From NCBI GenBank assembly GCA_937995825.1, contig CALKJO010000009.1, positions 248,001-312,000 on the forward strand: a stretch of DNA of 64,000 bases. Direction: 5' to 3'. This DNA comes from an uncultured Anaerolineae bacterium (GTDB lineage: Bacteria > Chloroflexota > Anaerolineae > Aggregatilineales > Phototrophicaceae). This document shows, one piece after another, positions 46,711 through 55,412 of this stretch (positions are counted from its first letter, which is position 1; each line of letters opens with the position of its first letter). The notes under the pieces were generated by a model, which saw only the letters and a program-made list of their open reading frames with translations, was not told the origin of the DNA and ran no database searches. The position numbers were made by a program, and so were the translations under genes.

Positions 46711-46797
46711 CGCTCAAGTCCCTCATGTATGAGATGAATTTACTACGAAGTCTAACACGCCAGTCAAGATCGCAGAGATGGAACATCCGTCCAGCTC

Positions 46798-47454
46798 TTA
46801 TTCAACGAATTTGAGCCAAAAAACGCCACGACAGGTATTGTACCAGCGCGCCGAGTCGGGATCGATCCAAGCTTCCCCCATGAACAGCGATCTGCAGCGC
46901 TGCACTACGTACCTATCCCAAAAAACCTGGTTATTATCGACGAAGCGCGGCAGATCAAGCAGGATTGGGTCATTCACATAGGGCATCAGATCGCTGGAAA
47001 GGAGCGTTCCCTCGGCATAGACATAGCGTGCCGGCATCGGCAGCAGTTTCACCTGTTCGATTCGCCGCAGTGATGGGTTGGCGCGTGTAAGGCTGTATCG
47101 AAATAGGTTGAGCCACTGCGGCTGATCGAGATAGATCAGCAGACTGTGCCGGCGGCTCAGCGCGGTTCTTGACAGAGAACTGTGCGTGAACGCGGCAACG
47201 GGCTGCGCCGGATGACAGAAATTGAGAAGCGCGCCCTCGTGCAGCAGCTTCTCACGCCACACGCTTTGAACTGCAAAATGCACGCCGTGTGGTAGAAACT
47301 TGATGCCGAGCAGGACGCAGATCAAGCGATAAACGTATGCTGGCGTTAAGATATCAACACCCAGCGCCACATTCGATGCCAGCCAGGGAAATTGCAGCAA
47401 AGCCGTAGAAAGCTCCACTTCGAGCCGAAGCACCTTGATCGATCTTTGATACAT
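46798..47454 (-). CDS. Hypothetical protein, 218 residues
   Basis: I do not recognise this protein. It is rich in Leu, Arg and aromatic residues, has weakly hydrophobic stretches near residues 15-55 but no clear signal peptide, and two His-Pro or Cys-containing patches (NFCHPAQPV, VVQRCRSLFM). The ATG at 47454 is preferred since GGAGG lies eight bases upstream; two earlier start codons overlap the ribosome site. It is isolated between the acyl-CoA synthetase and der genes and has no partner. Codon use looks somewhat less biased than that of the neighbours, so recent acquisition is possible but unproven. Confidence 0.6.
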   Translation of the reverse strand: MYQRSIKVLRLEVELSTALLQFPWLASNVALGVDILTPAYVYRLICVLLGIKFLPHGVHFAVQSVWREKLLHEGALLNFCHPAQPVAAFTHSSLSRTALSRRHSLLIYLDQPQWLNLFRYSLTRANPSLRRIEQVKLLPMPARYVYAEGTLLSSDLMPYVNDPILLDLPRFVDNNQVFWDRYVVQRCRSLFMGEAWIDPDSARWYNTCRGVFWLKFVE

Positions 47455-47652
47455 AAGCATCACCTCCACCCCATCTAAAATTATATAAACATTGGAGAGA
47501 TGTTGTCATGAGTTGTCTTGACTAAAAAATAACTACTTAATAATCTGATCGAGCCGTATGCCTCCCCCATCTCTCCCCCGTATCACAATGGTCGGCGCTC
47601 TGATAAAATGAAGAGCCTGTATTTTTGGTTCAGATCGAGAAAAGCATCGGAA

Positions 47653-49032
47653 ATGCCGCGTAAAGTCCTGGTCGCATTGGTGGGGCGACCGAATGTTGGA
47701 AAAAGCACGCTCTACAACCGCTTGGTTGGAGAGCGGCGGGCAGTCACCGACGACATCCCCGGCACGACGCGAGATCGGCTGTTCGGCGAATTTGATTGGC
47801 GGGGACGCCTATTCCAAGTCGTTGATACAGGCGGGATTGAGGTCTATCAGCCTAAAGGCAGCTGTGATACTGCGCCCCTGGCGGAAGGGAGCGCCGAATT
47901 CATCCCACAGATACGGGCGCAGGCGCTGACGGCGGTGCAGGACGCCGACATCGTCATCATGGTCACTGACGCTGTGTCCGGGGTTACAGCGGCTGATGAG
48001 GACGTCGCGGAGATTCTGCGCAAGACGCAGAAGCCGGTGCTGATCGCAGCCAATAAGGCGGACAACCTCAGCCGTTTCAGCGACGCGACAGATTTCTACG
48101 CGCTCGGCACGGGACAAGTGTTCCCGATCAGCGCGATCCACGGACTAGGCGTCGGCGATCTGCTCGATGCCGTCTATGCTGCAGCAGAGGATGCCCTTCC
48201 CCTGCCCGATCAGGATGCGGAAGCGGACGCGCATCTGAAGATCGCCATCGTCGGGCGCCCGAATGTCGGCAAGAGCAGTCTGCTGAATAAGCTGCTCGGC
48301 GAAGATCGGGTGATTGTCAGCCCGATTGCGGGGACAACCCGCGACGCCATCGACACCGAGATCAGGTATTTCGGCGAGCCAGTCACCCTAATCGATACAG
48401 CCGGCATTCGCAAACGCGGCAAGATTGAGCCGGGGGTTGAGAAATTCAGCGTGGTGCGCGCGATGAAAGCGCTGGAACGCTGCGATGTGGCGCTGCTAGT
48501 GCTGGACGCGCAGGATGGAATCACCGAACAGGACGCGCATATTGCTGGATATATCATGGAAGCGCGCCGGAGCATCGTTGTGGTGGTCAACAAGTGGGAT
48601 GCGGTCGAAAAAGAGGGCGGGACGATGGCTGCATTTCGCGATCTGATCGCCAATCGGCTCAATTTTCTGCCTAATCCACCGGTGATCTTTGTCAGCGCAC
48701 TGACTGGACAGCGCGTTCATCAGGTGTTGGAAGTCGCAAAGCAGGTCTGGGAATCGCGGCATGTTCGCATTCCCACCAGTGAACTGAATAAGCTGGTGCG
48801 CGACGCCATGCATATTCATACACCGCCCGTTCGCGGGACTCGGCGGCTAAAAATCCTGTACGCCTCGCAGGTCGCTATTGATCCGCCCGTGCTGCTGTTT
48901 CACGTCAACGATCCGCGGCTGGTGCACTTCACATACAAGCGCTTTCTGGAGAACCAGATTCGCGCCGCCTATCCCTTTGCCGGCACGCCGCTGATTCTGA
49001 GTTTCCGTAAGCGCGATGGCATGGACGACTAG
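47653..49032 (+). CDS. der: Ribosome biogenesis GTPase Der (EngA)
   Basis: Double-GTPase required for 50S assembly. The 459 residues have two tandem G domains, each with a P-loop (GRPNVGKST at the start, GRPNVGKSS in the second), DTGG / DTAGIRKRGK G3 motifs, NKAD / NKWD G4 motifs, and the C-terminal KH-like domain. The ATG at 47653 gives the usual Der start (PRKVLVALVGRPNVG); the upstream in-frame ATG at 47608 adds 15 non-conserved residues. The end overlaps the convergent REC-GAF-cyclase gene by four bases. Confidence 0.95.
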   Translation: MPRKVLVALVGRPNVGKSTLYNRLVGERRAVTDDIPGTTRDRLFGEFDWRGRLFQVVDTGGIEVYQPKGSCDTAPLAEGSAEFIPQIRAQALTAVQDADIVIMVTDAVSGVTAADEDVAEILRKTQKPVLIAANKADNLSRFSDATDFYALGTGQVFPISAIHGLGVGDLLDAVYAAAEDALPLPDQDAEADAHLKIAIVGRPNVGKSSLLNKLLGEDRVIVSPIAGTTRDAIDTEIRYFGEPVTLIDTAGIRKRGKIEPGVEKFSVVRAMKALERCDVALLVLDAQDGITEQDAHIAGYIMEARRSIVVVVNKWDAVEKEGGTMAAFRDLIANRLNFLPNPPVIFVSALTGQRVHQVLEVAKQVWESRHVRIPTSELNKLVRDAMHIHTPPVRGTRRLKILYASQVAIDPPVLLFHVNDPRLVHFTYKRFLENQIRAAYPFAGTPLILSFRKRDGMDD

Positions 49033-50606
49033 GGGCGCTCAGTCACACCCTGGAGATCGTATACTAGAGCTGGTTTGCTGCGCCCTTTGACTTTCAGCTC
49101 GCCAAGCGCTGTGGCTTGAACCTGGTCACCCAACCGAGCGATCACGCTCTGCTCAACCAGTATCTGACCCGGCTTGGCGGCTTCTTGAAGGCGCTTCGCA
49201 AGATTGACCGCGTCACCGACGGCGGTGTAATTCATCGCAGTCTCAGTGCCGATATAACCACAGATGGCTTCGCCGACGTGAATGCCAATGCTGAAAGCAA
49301 GACCGTCCGAGCGCTGTTCGCTCATGTGGCGCGATGCCTGCTGAAGCATCAGCGCCGCTTCAACTGCCATCGACACGTGGTCAGCCTGATCATTGGGCGC
49401 GTTGAACAGCGCCATCAGCCCATCGCCCATGTATTTGTCCAGCGTGCCGCCGTAGGACATCATGATGTTGGCAGCCAGGCTCAGATATCCGTTGAGCATC
49501 TCAATGACCTGCTCAGGCGGCGCATTTTCGCTGTAACTTGTGTAGCCGCGTAAGTCAGCAAACACAATACTGACCTCGCGCCGTTTTCCGCCTAAGCGTA
49601 CGCCTTCAGGATCGTTGAGAACCTGATCGACCACCGGACGCGGCACGAAGCGCTGAAAAGTATCGCGGATGCGCCTCTTCTCGTCTTCCTGGGCAGAATG
49701 AAGTGCCTCAACATTGCGCGCGTTTTCCAGCGCAATCGCAGCATAATCCGTCAGGGCGCTGATCAGCGCAGTATCGTGCTTGGAAAAGGCTGCGCTGGCA
49801 TTCAGATTGCGCGCACCCAGCACACCGATCACCTGCTTGCGCACCATCAGCGGCGCGCACGTCAGCCATACCGCTTTCGCTCCAGAGGGAGTCTGGTCAG
49901 GAGCAAGCAGGATCGGCTGCCCTGTTTCGATCACCCGCTGCGCCGCCAGATCGTTGACTTCAATGGCGACATTCTCGGCGCGGGCGGCGCGCTGGCGCTT
50001 CTGCGCACGGCAGATCACTTTGCCGCCATCCTCGATCAGATAGAGAAAGCCCTCCTCAGCGTTGGTAACCTTGACCGCCGCGTCCACCACCCGTGTGAGA
50101 AGCTGATCGCGCTCCATTAGCGCTGTGACACTCTTGCCGATGCTGTACAAAACATTCAATTCCTGCAAGCGGGTTTGCAGCTCGCGGTTGGCGTGCAGCA
50201 GCCGCTCCGTCAGCGCTTCCTTTTCTTTGCGGATGCGCACTTCACCCAGGCTGCGCTCAATTGCCATCAGCATTTCATCCACGGTGAACGGTTTCTTGAT
50301 GTAATCGCGCACGCCAAGCCGATAGACTTCGACCGCAACTTCCTCCGAGCCATAAAAGGTCATGAGAATGACGGGAATGTTGAGGTTGTTGGCGTGCATG
50401 ATCTTGAGCATGTCGATCCCGTTCATGCGCGGCATCTGATAATCGAGCAGGATCAAGTCAGGTTGCTCGCGTGATACCAGATCGAGCGCCTCTTTGCCGT
50501 CACGGGCAGAAAGAGATCGGTAGCCATTTGGGGTTAGGATATTTTCGATGATGAACTCGCGGTTTTCCTTTCCATCATCGACAACCAGAATGAGTTCTTC
50601 TGCCAA
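49029..50606 (-). CDS. Response regulator with GAF and class III nucleotide cyclase domains
   Basis: A 525-residue signalling protein in three parts. The receiver domain (1-125) has ILVVDDG, phospho-acceptor Asp55 in LILLDYQMPR, and DYIKKPF. A coiled-coil linker leads into a GAF domain (about 150-315, ELNVLYSIGKSVTALMERD). The C-terminal cyclase (about 335-515) has the metal Asp in VFADLRGYTSYSE, the second in YMGDGLMALFNAP, and AVGDAVNLAKRLQ with the transition-state Asn/Arg. It likely makes cAMP or cGMP in response to phosphorylation and a GAF ligand. No partner kinase is adjacent. The start is ATG 50606. Confidence 0.92.
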   Translation of the reverse strand: MAEELILVVDDGKENREFIIENILTPNGYRSLSARDGKEALDLVSREQPDLILLDYQMPRMNGIDMLKIMHANNLNIPVILMTFYGSEEVAVEVYRLGVRDYIKKPFTVDEMLMAIERSLGEVRIRKEKEALTERLLHANRELQTRLQELNVLYSIGKSVTALMERDQLLTRVVDAAVKVTNAEEGFLYLIEDGGKVICRAQKRQRAARAENVAIEVNDLAAQRVIETGQPILLAPDQTPSGAKAVWLTCAPLMVRKQVIGVLGARNLNASAAFSKHDTALISALTDYAAIALENARNVEALHSAQEDEKRRIRDTFQRFVPRPVVDQVLNDPEGVRLGGKRREVSIVFADLRGYTSYSENAPPEQVIEMLNGYLSLAANIMMSYGGTLDKYMGDGLMALFNAPNDQADHVSMAVEAALMLQQASRHMSEQRSDGLAFSIGIHVGEAICGYIGTETAMNYTAVGDAVNLAKRLQEAAKPGQILVEQSVIARLGDQVQATALGELKVKGRSKPALVYDLQGVTERP

Positions 50607-50732
50607 GCGACTGCCTCGTCATGTCCAATTGATCATCAGCGTTATAATGATTATAAGCCAATGTCGTGAATTGCACATCTGTCGGCGCGCGGGCAGCGTC
50701 ATATGTCGCTCGAAGCGCTCTAGAACTGCAAA

Positions 50733-50761
50733 TTGTGTCTCCCGCCAAGACGGACTATAAT
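50733..50761 (+). promoter_or_regulatory. Promoter for the signal peptidase genes
   Basis: TTGTGT, 17 bases, TATAAT, 36 bases upstream of the first lepB GTG start. The -10 is consensus. Confidence 0.65.
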
Positions 50762-50796
50762 TTCCTACGCAGTTATCAACCACGGAGGTGGGTCAC

Positions 50797-51369
50797 GTGC
50801 CACGACCCGCATTGCAGAATCAGAGCGGATTTCGGCTTGTCCGTGAACTGATCGAAACCGCCGCACTGATCGCGGTCTTATATGCGCTGGTCAACCTGAC
50901 GACAGCGCGCTTTATTGTTGACGGTCCGAGCATGGAACCCAATTTCCGAACCGGACAGTATCTAATCGTCAGCCGCGTCAATTACATGTTCGGCAGCCCA
51001 GCACGCGGGGATATTGTGGTTTTTCACTACCCCAATGACCCCGACGAGGATTATATCAAGCGAGTGATCGGACTGCCCGGAGAGCTGGTCGAAATTCGGA
51101 ATCGAGAGGTCTACATCAATGGCGAGCGGCTCGATGAACCCTACATCAACGAACCATGCGACGCGGGGCGCTGCCGCGATAACCGCTGGCAGTTGGACGA
51201 GGATGAGTACTTTGTTATGGGGGATAATCGCAACCACAGCAGCGACTCGCGCGCGTTCGGACCGGTCAATATCCGCTTCATCGTCGGTGAAGCGCTCATT
51301 CGCTATTTTCCGGTCAGTGATTGGGGACTGCTGACGCATTTAGGCTATGACAACCATCGCAGCGAATAA
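50797..51369 (+). CDS. lepB: Signal peptidase I, first copy
   Basis: Membrane serine protease that removes signal peptides on the outer face. After one N-terminal helix (LIETAALIAVLYALVNLTTA) it has the catalytic Ser45 in VDGPSMEPNF, Lys88 in YIKRVIGLPGE, and the conserved box D/E GDNRNHSSDSRAFGPV. The GTG at 50797 follows GGAGG by eight bases; an earlier GTG at 50788 overlaps that site. 190 residues is typical of Gram-positive-type enzymes. It overlaps the second copy by 23 bases. Confidence 0.93.
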   Translation: MPRPALQNQSGFRLVRELIETAALIAVLYALVNLTTARFIVDGPSMEPNFRTGQYLIVSRVNYMFGSPARGDIVVFHYPNDPDEDYIKRVIGLPGELVEIRNREVYINGERLDEPYINEPCDAGRCRDNRWQLDEDEYFVMGDNRNHSSDSRAFGPVNIRFIVGEALIRYFPVSDWGLLTHLGYDNHRSE

Positions 51370-51934
51370 TGATAAGCCGCGCCCACGCCTGAGTCAGCGC
51401 AGCACGTGGATCGATCTCATCGAGACCGTCCTGCTGATTGTGATCGTGTATGCGCTGGTCAACTTGGCGACAATCCGCTTCTTCATCGACGGTCCCAGTA
51501 TGCAGCCGAACTTTGAACCAGGTCAGTTTGTCTTGGTCAGCCGCGTGCATTATTTATTCGGAGAACCGCAGCGCGGTGAGGTCGTGGTCTTCAACGCGCC
51601 CGGAAGCCGCCCCGATGATCCACCGCTGATCAAACGGCTCATCGGGCTGCCCGGAGAAACGCTCGAACTGCGCGATGGGCAGGTATATATCGACAATGCT
51701 TTACTCGATGAGCCGTATGTACGCGAACCCTGCACCCAAGCACGCTGCTCAGATCGCATCGTCAAGTTGGGTAAGAATGAGTATTTCTTGATGGGCGACA
51801 ACCGCAATAACAGCCGTGACTCGCGCGCATTTGGTGCTGTGTCGCGCGAACAAATTGTCGGTGAAGCCATTTTACGGTATTTGCCCTTAAATCAATGGGG
51901 GCTGGTCAAGGCGTTTAACAGCGCATCCGAATAA
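51347..51934 (+). CDS. lepB: Signal peptidase I, second copy
   Basis: Tandem paralogue of the preceding gene, with the same plan: membrane helix (LIETVLLIVIVYALVNLATI), Ser51 in IDGPSMQPNF, Lys96 in LIKRLIGLPGE, and GDNRNNSRDSRAFGAV. Both copies keep the catalytic Ser/Lys dyad and share a Cys pair (EPCxxxRC), so both should be active. The shared helix motif shows a local duplication. Divergence in the substrate-binding strands suggests different client sets. The start lies inside the end of the first copy. Confidence 0.93.
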   Translation: MTTIAANNDKPRPRLSQRSTWIDLIETVLLIVIVYALVNLATIRFFIDGPSMQPNFEPGQFVLVSRVHYLFGEPQRGEVVVFNAPGSRPDDPPLIKRLIGLPGETLELRDGQVYIDNALLDEPYVREPCTQARCSDRIVKLGKNEYFLMGDNRNNSRDSRAFGAVSREQIVGEAILRYLPLNQWGLVKAFNSASE

Positions 51935-51978
51935 GCTGGCTGCAAGCTGCCAAACGCGCTTGAGATTGGAGATCGAAA

Positions 51979-52272
51979 ATGCCTGCCAATAGTTCATCCA
52001 CCTGCCCGCACTGCCAGATCGGCAGCCTCTCTCCCGTGATCGAGACCTACAGCCTGGTCTTTGGCGGTAGTGTATTGAGCGCGCCGGACATGCCTGCCTG
52101 GCGCTGCGACATCTGTTCCTACCTGGAATATGATGAGGACGCGCTAATGCGGCTCGATCTGCTCATTGGTGGGCTGGAAACACACGCCGAACCAATGCGT
52201 GCCACCTCGCGCCCTCTCCAGATCGAAGCTGACATCGGAAGTGGCACGCCCGCGCCGCGCCTCAAACCATAA
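51979..52272 (+). CDS. Small YgiT/MqsA-type zinc-finger protein
   Basis: A 97-residue protein with two CxxC pairs (CPHC and CDIC) about 30 residues apart, the zinc-binding arrangement of the YgiT-type finger, and the typical segment MPAWRCDICSYLEYDEDAL. The rest is a short helical tail with Pro/Gly-rich end. There is no toxin gene beside it, so the MqsA antitoxin function is not supported here. GGAG lies about 10 bases before the ATG. It is 44 bases downstream of lepB and may be in the same operon. Confidence 0.75.
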   Translation: MPANSSSTCPHCQIGSLSPVIETYSLVFGGSVLSAPDMPAWRCDICSYLEYDEDALMRLDLLIGGLETHAEPMRATSRPLQIEADIGSGTPAPRLKP

Positions 52273-52322
52273 CCCGAATGCTGCGCGCGGTCGAAACCGC
52301 GAGACACAGGTAGAAGAACGTC

Positions 52323-53900
52323 GTGGACACCAGTTCATCGCTCCAGAATGCCATGATCGCGATTGCCAGCCTGGTGACTTTCTGTGTCGTCAGCGGACTC
52401 ATGACGGCTGTTCTCGCACAGCAAAAGCGCGACCGCGTCAACCTGCTGTTTGCCGTCTTTTCGCTGTCTCTGCTGATTTGGAGTCTAGCGGCGCTGCTAG
52501 GTCCGCTGCGCGCCCTGCGCTTCGGAACGCAGGATTACATTCGCATTTACCTGCTCAGCACGGGCATCGCGCTGAATGCGGTTGCCTACTTCATCTTCGT
52601 GGCGGACTTCATTCATGATACAACCGAGATCACGCAGATTCTTCAGCGCGTCTCGCCACTCGTGCTGTTGATCGGGCTGGCTGCCGTCTGGTCAGGCATC
52701 GCCTTTGAACAGACTAGCGCAGAGACTTATGTGCTGACACCGCTCGGTTATCTGGCAGTTGGCGCGATGGTCAGTTATACGGGCGCAGCGCTGCGGATGG
52801 TCGTGGTCTCGGAGGACAACCGCGCGCAGCCGCTGCGTGTGCCGACCTTTGTGCTGATGCTCGCTTATCTAAGCCTGCTGATCACCCCGCTGCGCGATAC
52901 GCCGCTGGCAATTCTGATGGCAACGGGTGCTGCCACCTGGGTTGGCTGGGCGGTGCTGCGCTTTCAATGGTTCGATCCACTGCGCGATCTGCGTGAAGAG
53001 ATGCGCGTCATCAGCCGCGATCTGCGGCAGACCGTGACTGAACTTGCCGCTGAGCGCGCCAAGAACGAAAACCTGACACGCCAGCTTCAGGCTGCCAGCC
53101 AGATCAAGAGTGAATTTCTGGACAAGCTCGGACAGAAACTGCGAACGCCGCTGAATTCCATTGCTGGATTCAGCGAACTCCTGCTCAGCGGTATTTACGG
53201 GGAACTGACTGATAAGCAGCTCGACCGGATTCAGAAGATCAACCGCAACGGTCAGGTGCTGCTGGAACTGATCAGCGACATGCTCGACCTAAACCGTATG
53301 GAAGCAGGACGGATGAACTTACAGTACTCCCCCGTGCTGCTGCGACCATTGTTCGACCAGGCACTGATGCGGCTGGAGGCGCGGCGCGCTGAGAAGCCGC
53401 TGCCGATTGAGTTTGACCTGCCCAGCGATCTGCCGCCGCTCTATGCCGACGATGCCAGAGTATGCCAGGTGTTCACCAAACTGCTGGATAATGCGCTGAA
53501 ATTCACGTTTCAGGGGGGCATCACAGTTCGGGCGGCGCACGTCCATGTCGAACAGGGTAAATCTGGGCAGTTCAAGCTGCCCGTGATTGGGTGGTTGGCG
53601 GATGGAGATTGGATCATCACCCAGATCATCGATACAGGAGTCGGCATCGCGCCGGAAGAGCAGGCGAAAATCTTCGATGAGTTCTATCAGGTCGCAGGCG
53701 ATGAGCGCCTGGCTGAGCTATCCGGCGCCGGTCTCGGCTTGACGGTTGCACGCAAACTGGTAGAAGCGCAAAAAGGGACGATCTGGGTCAAGAGTGTTCC
53801 AGAGCAGGGAAGCACCTTTTTTGTCGCTCTGCGCGTTCATCCCAACGCGCGCCCATTCGATGCTGACAGCGCTGCCCAGCCCGCAGCAGTGAATGCCTGA
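52323..53900 (+). CDS. Membrane sensor histidine kinase homologue lacking the phospho-acceptor histidine
   Basis: A 525-residue sensor with about seven N-terminal membrane helices (1-220), a coiled coil, then HisKA and HATPase domains. The H-box reads FLDKLGQKLRTPLNSIAGFSELLL where SHELRTPLN is canonical: Gln271 (codon CAG at 53133-53135) replaces the histidine, and Lys follows in place of Glu. The ATP-binding domain looks complete: N-box VFTKLLDNALKF, G1 DTGVGIAPEEQAKIFDEF, G2 GAGLGLTVARKLVE. So it can probably bind ATP but not autophosphorylate at the usual site. It may act as a scaffold, phosphatase or partner of another kinase. GTG start. Two response regulators follow. Confidence 0.88.
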   Translation: MDTSSSLQNAMIAIASLVTFCVVSGLMTAVLAQQKRDRVNLLFAVFSLSLLIWSLAALLGPLRALRFGTQDYIRIYLLSTGIALNAVAYFIFVADFIHDTTEITQILQRVSPLVLLIGLAAVWSGIAFEQTSAETYVLTPLGYLAVGAMVSYTGAALRMVVVSEDNRAQPLRVPTFVLMLAYLSLLITPLRDTPLAILMATGAATWVGWAVLRFQWFDPLRDLREEMRVISRDLRQTVTELAAERAKNENLTRQLQAASQIKSEFLDKLGQKLRTPLNSIAGFSELLLSGIYGELTDKQLDRIQKINRNGQVLLELISDMLDLNRMEAGRMNLQYSPVLLRPLFDQALMRLEARRAEKPLPIEFDLPSDLPPLYADDARVCQVFTKLLDNALKFTFQGGITVRAAHVHVEQGKSGQFKLPVIGWLADGDWIITQIIDTGVGIAPEEQAKIFDEFYQVAGDERLAELSGAGLGLTVARKLVEAQKGTIWVKSVPEQGSTFFVALRVHPNARPFDADSAAQPAAVNA

Positions 53901-53982
53901 AGACACACGCATAAGTTGCCGTGCTATGCTAAGCCCATTACAATAGGATCATACCGGCTGAGTCAATAGAACAAGGCGAGCG

Positions 53983-54363
53983 ATGAGCAAGGGGCGAATT
54001 CTGGTCGTCGAAGACAACCTAGACAACATGACCCTGATCACCGATGTGCTGCAATCCCTCGGCTATGAGACCATTCCAGCGCGCGACGGCGAAGAGGGCG
54101 TGAAAATGGCAGGAGCGGAAAAACCCGACCTGGTGCTGATGGATTTGTCCCTGCCCAAAATGGACGGCTGGACAGCGACGCGGCTGATCAAAGCGGATGA
54201 AAACTTGGCGAAAATTCCGGTCATCGCCCTCACTGCCCATGCAATGGTAGGCGACCGCGACCGTGCGCTTGAAGCCGGCTGCGATGATTACCTGACCAAA
54301 CCGCTCAACCTGCGCGAGCTGGCGCAGAAGCTCAGCGAGCATATCGCCTCAAGGAGGACATGA
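53983..54363 (+). CDS. Single-domain response regulator (REC)
   Basis: A 126-residue receiver with ILVVEDNLDN, phospho-acceptor Asp54 in LVLMDLSLPKMDG, Thr in ALTAHAM, and Lys106 in DYLTKPLN. There is no output domain. It lies between the degenerate kinase and the REC-cyclase gene; a two-base gap separates it from the latter, whose ribosome site (AAGGAGG) is inside this gene's end. It could relay phosphate between another kinase and the cyclase protein, as in DivK-like circuits. Confidence 0.92.
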   Translation: MSKGRILVVEDNLDNMTLITDVLQSLGYETIPARDGEEGVKMAGAEKPDLVLMDLSLPKMDGWTATRLIKADENLAKIPVIALTAHAMVGDRDRALEAGCDDYLTKPLNLRELAQKLSEHIASRRT

Positions 54364-54364
54364 C

Positions 54365-55402
54365 GTGCTGGTTCTTGTGGTGGACGACAACGCCGACAGC
54401 CGCCAGCTGCTCGCTGACATCGTGACTGGGATGGGACTGAATACCATTCGCGCATCCAATGGCATGGAAACGCTCGAACTGGCGCGCAGTAAGCATCCCG
54501 ATCTGATCATCCTCGATGTCAGTATGCCTGGCATGTCAGGTTTTGAGGTCTGCGCGCGGATCAAGTCTGAACCCGAAACCGCGCAGATTCCGGTGCTGAT
54601 GCTGACTGCGCTCAACGATATCGAGAACCGCGTTCAAGGGTTAAAAGCGGGCGCGGACGATTATCTGACCAAGCCCTACAACCCACGCGAGCTGATGGAG
54701 CGTGTTCGAGCGCGGCTGCGCGCCAAGCAGGAGACCGACGATCTGCGCAAGATGGAGCAGGTCATCCGTGAAACATTTGCGCGTTATGTCTCCCCGTCGG
54801 TGGTGCAGCGTTTGCTGACCGATCCGACACAAATCAAGCTTGGCGGCACGCTTCAGCAGATCACCGTGCTGTTTGCCGACCTTGAAGGATTCACCACCCT
54901 CTCCGAACAGACCCCTCCCGAACGCCTGCTGTTCATCCTGAACCAATACCTGACAATGATGGTCGAGGCAATCCTTAGCTGCGGTGGCACGATTGATAAA
55001 TTCCTGGGCGACGGCGTCATGGCGATGTATAACACGCCGCTGGCGCAGCCCGATCACGCGCGCCGCGCCGTGCAGACGGCGCTGAAGATTCGCAGTGGAC
55101 TAGCGAAATTCCATGAACAGTTCGAACAACCCCACCGCCTCAAAATTAACTTTGGAATCCATTCGGGGATGGCGGTCGTTGGCAATGTCGGCGCGCCGCA
55201 GCTGATGGACTTCACCGCTGTTGGTGACACCGTCAATATCGCCTCACGGCTTCAGCAGTTGGGCAAGGGCGGGCAAATCCTGATCAGCATGTCCACCTTT
55301 GAGTCGATTGGCAGCCTGAGCGCGATCCGCTCTATCGGCGCAGTCAAGGTCAAAGGGCGCATTGAGGAAGTGAATATTTTCGAGGTGCTGGACAATCCGT
55401 AG
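54365..55402 (+). CDS. Response regulator with class III adenylate/guanylate cyclase domain
   Basis: A 345-residue protein: receiver (1-120) with LVVDDNADS, phospho-acceptor Asp51 in LIILDVSMPG, and DYLTKPYN; a short coiled-coil; and a class III cyclase with the metal Asp in LFADLEGFTTLSE, the second in FLGDGVMAMYNTP, and FTAVGDTVNIASRL. It shares the plan of the protein at 49029-50606 minus the GAF domain. It should make a cyclic nucleotide upon phosphorylation. Start GTG 54365 with AAGGAGG upstream. It is the end point of the signalling cassette, followed 10 bases later by a DprA-like gene. Confidence 0.92.
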   Translation: MLVLVVDDNADSRQLLADIVTGMGLNTIRASNGMETLELARSKHPDLIILDVSMPGMSGFEVCARIKSEPETAQIPVLMLTALNDIENRVQGLKAGADDYLTKPYNPRELMERVRARLRAKQETDDLRKMEQVIRETFARYVSPSVVQRLLTDPTQIKLGGTLQQITVLFADLEGFTTLSEQTPPERLLFILNQYLTMMVEAILSCGGTIDKFLGDGVMAMYNTPLAQPDHARRAVQTALKIRSGLAKFHEQFEQPHRLKINFGIHSGMAVVGNVGAPQLMDFTAVGDTVNIASRLQQLGKGGQILISMSTFESIGSLSAIRSIGAVKVKGRIEEVNIFEVLDNP

Positions 55403-55412
55403 CGCAGGCATT

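Noticed and set aside
51979..52272. MqsRA toxin-antitoxin antitoxin
   Set aside because: Only the YgiT-type zinc finger is present; there is no helix-turn-helix domain in the protein and no toxin gene beside it.
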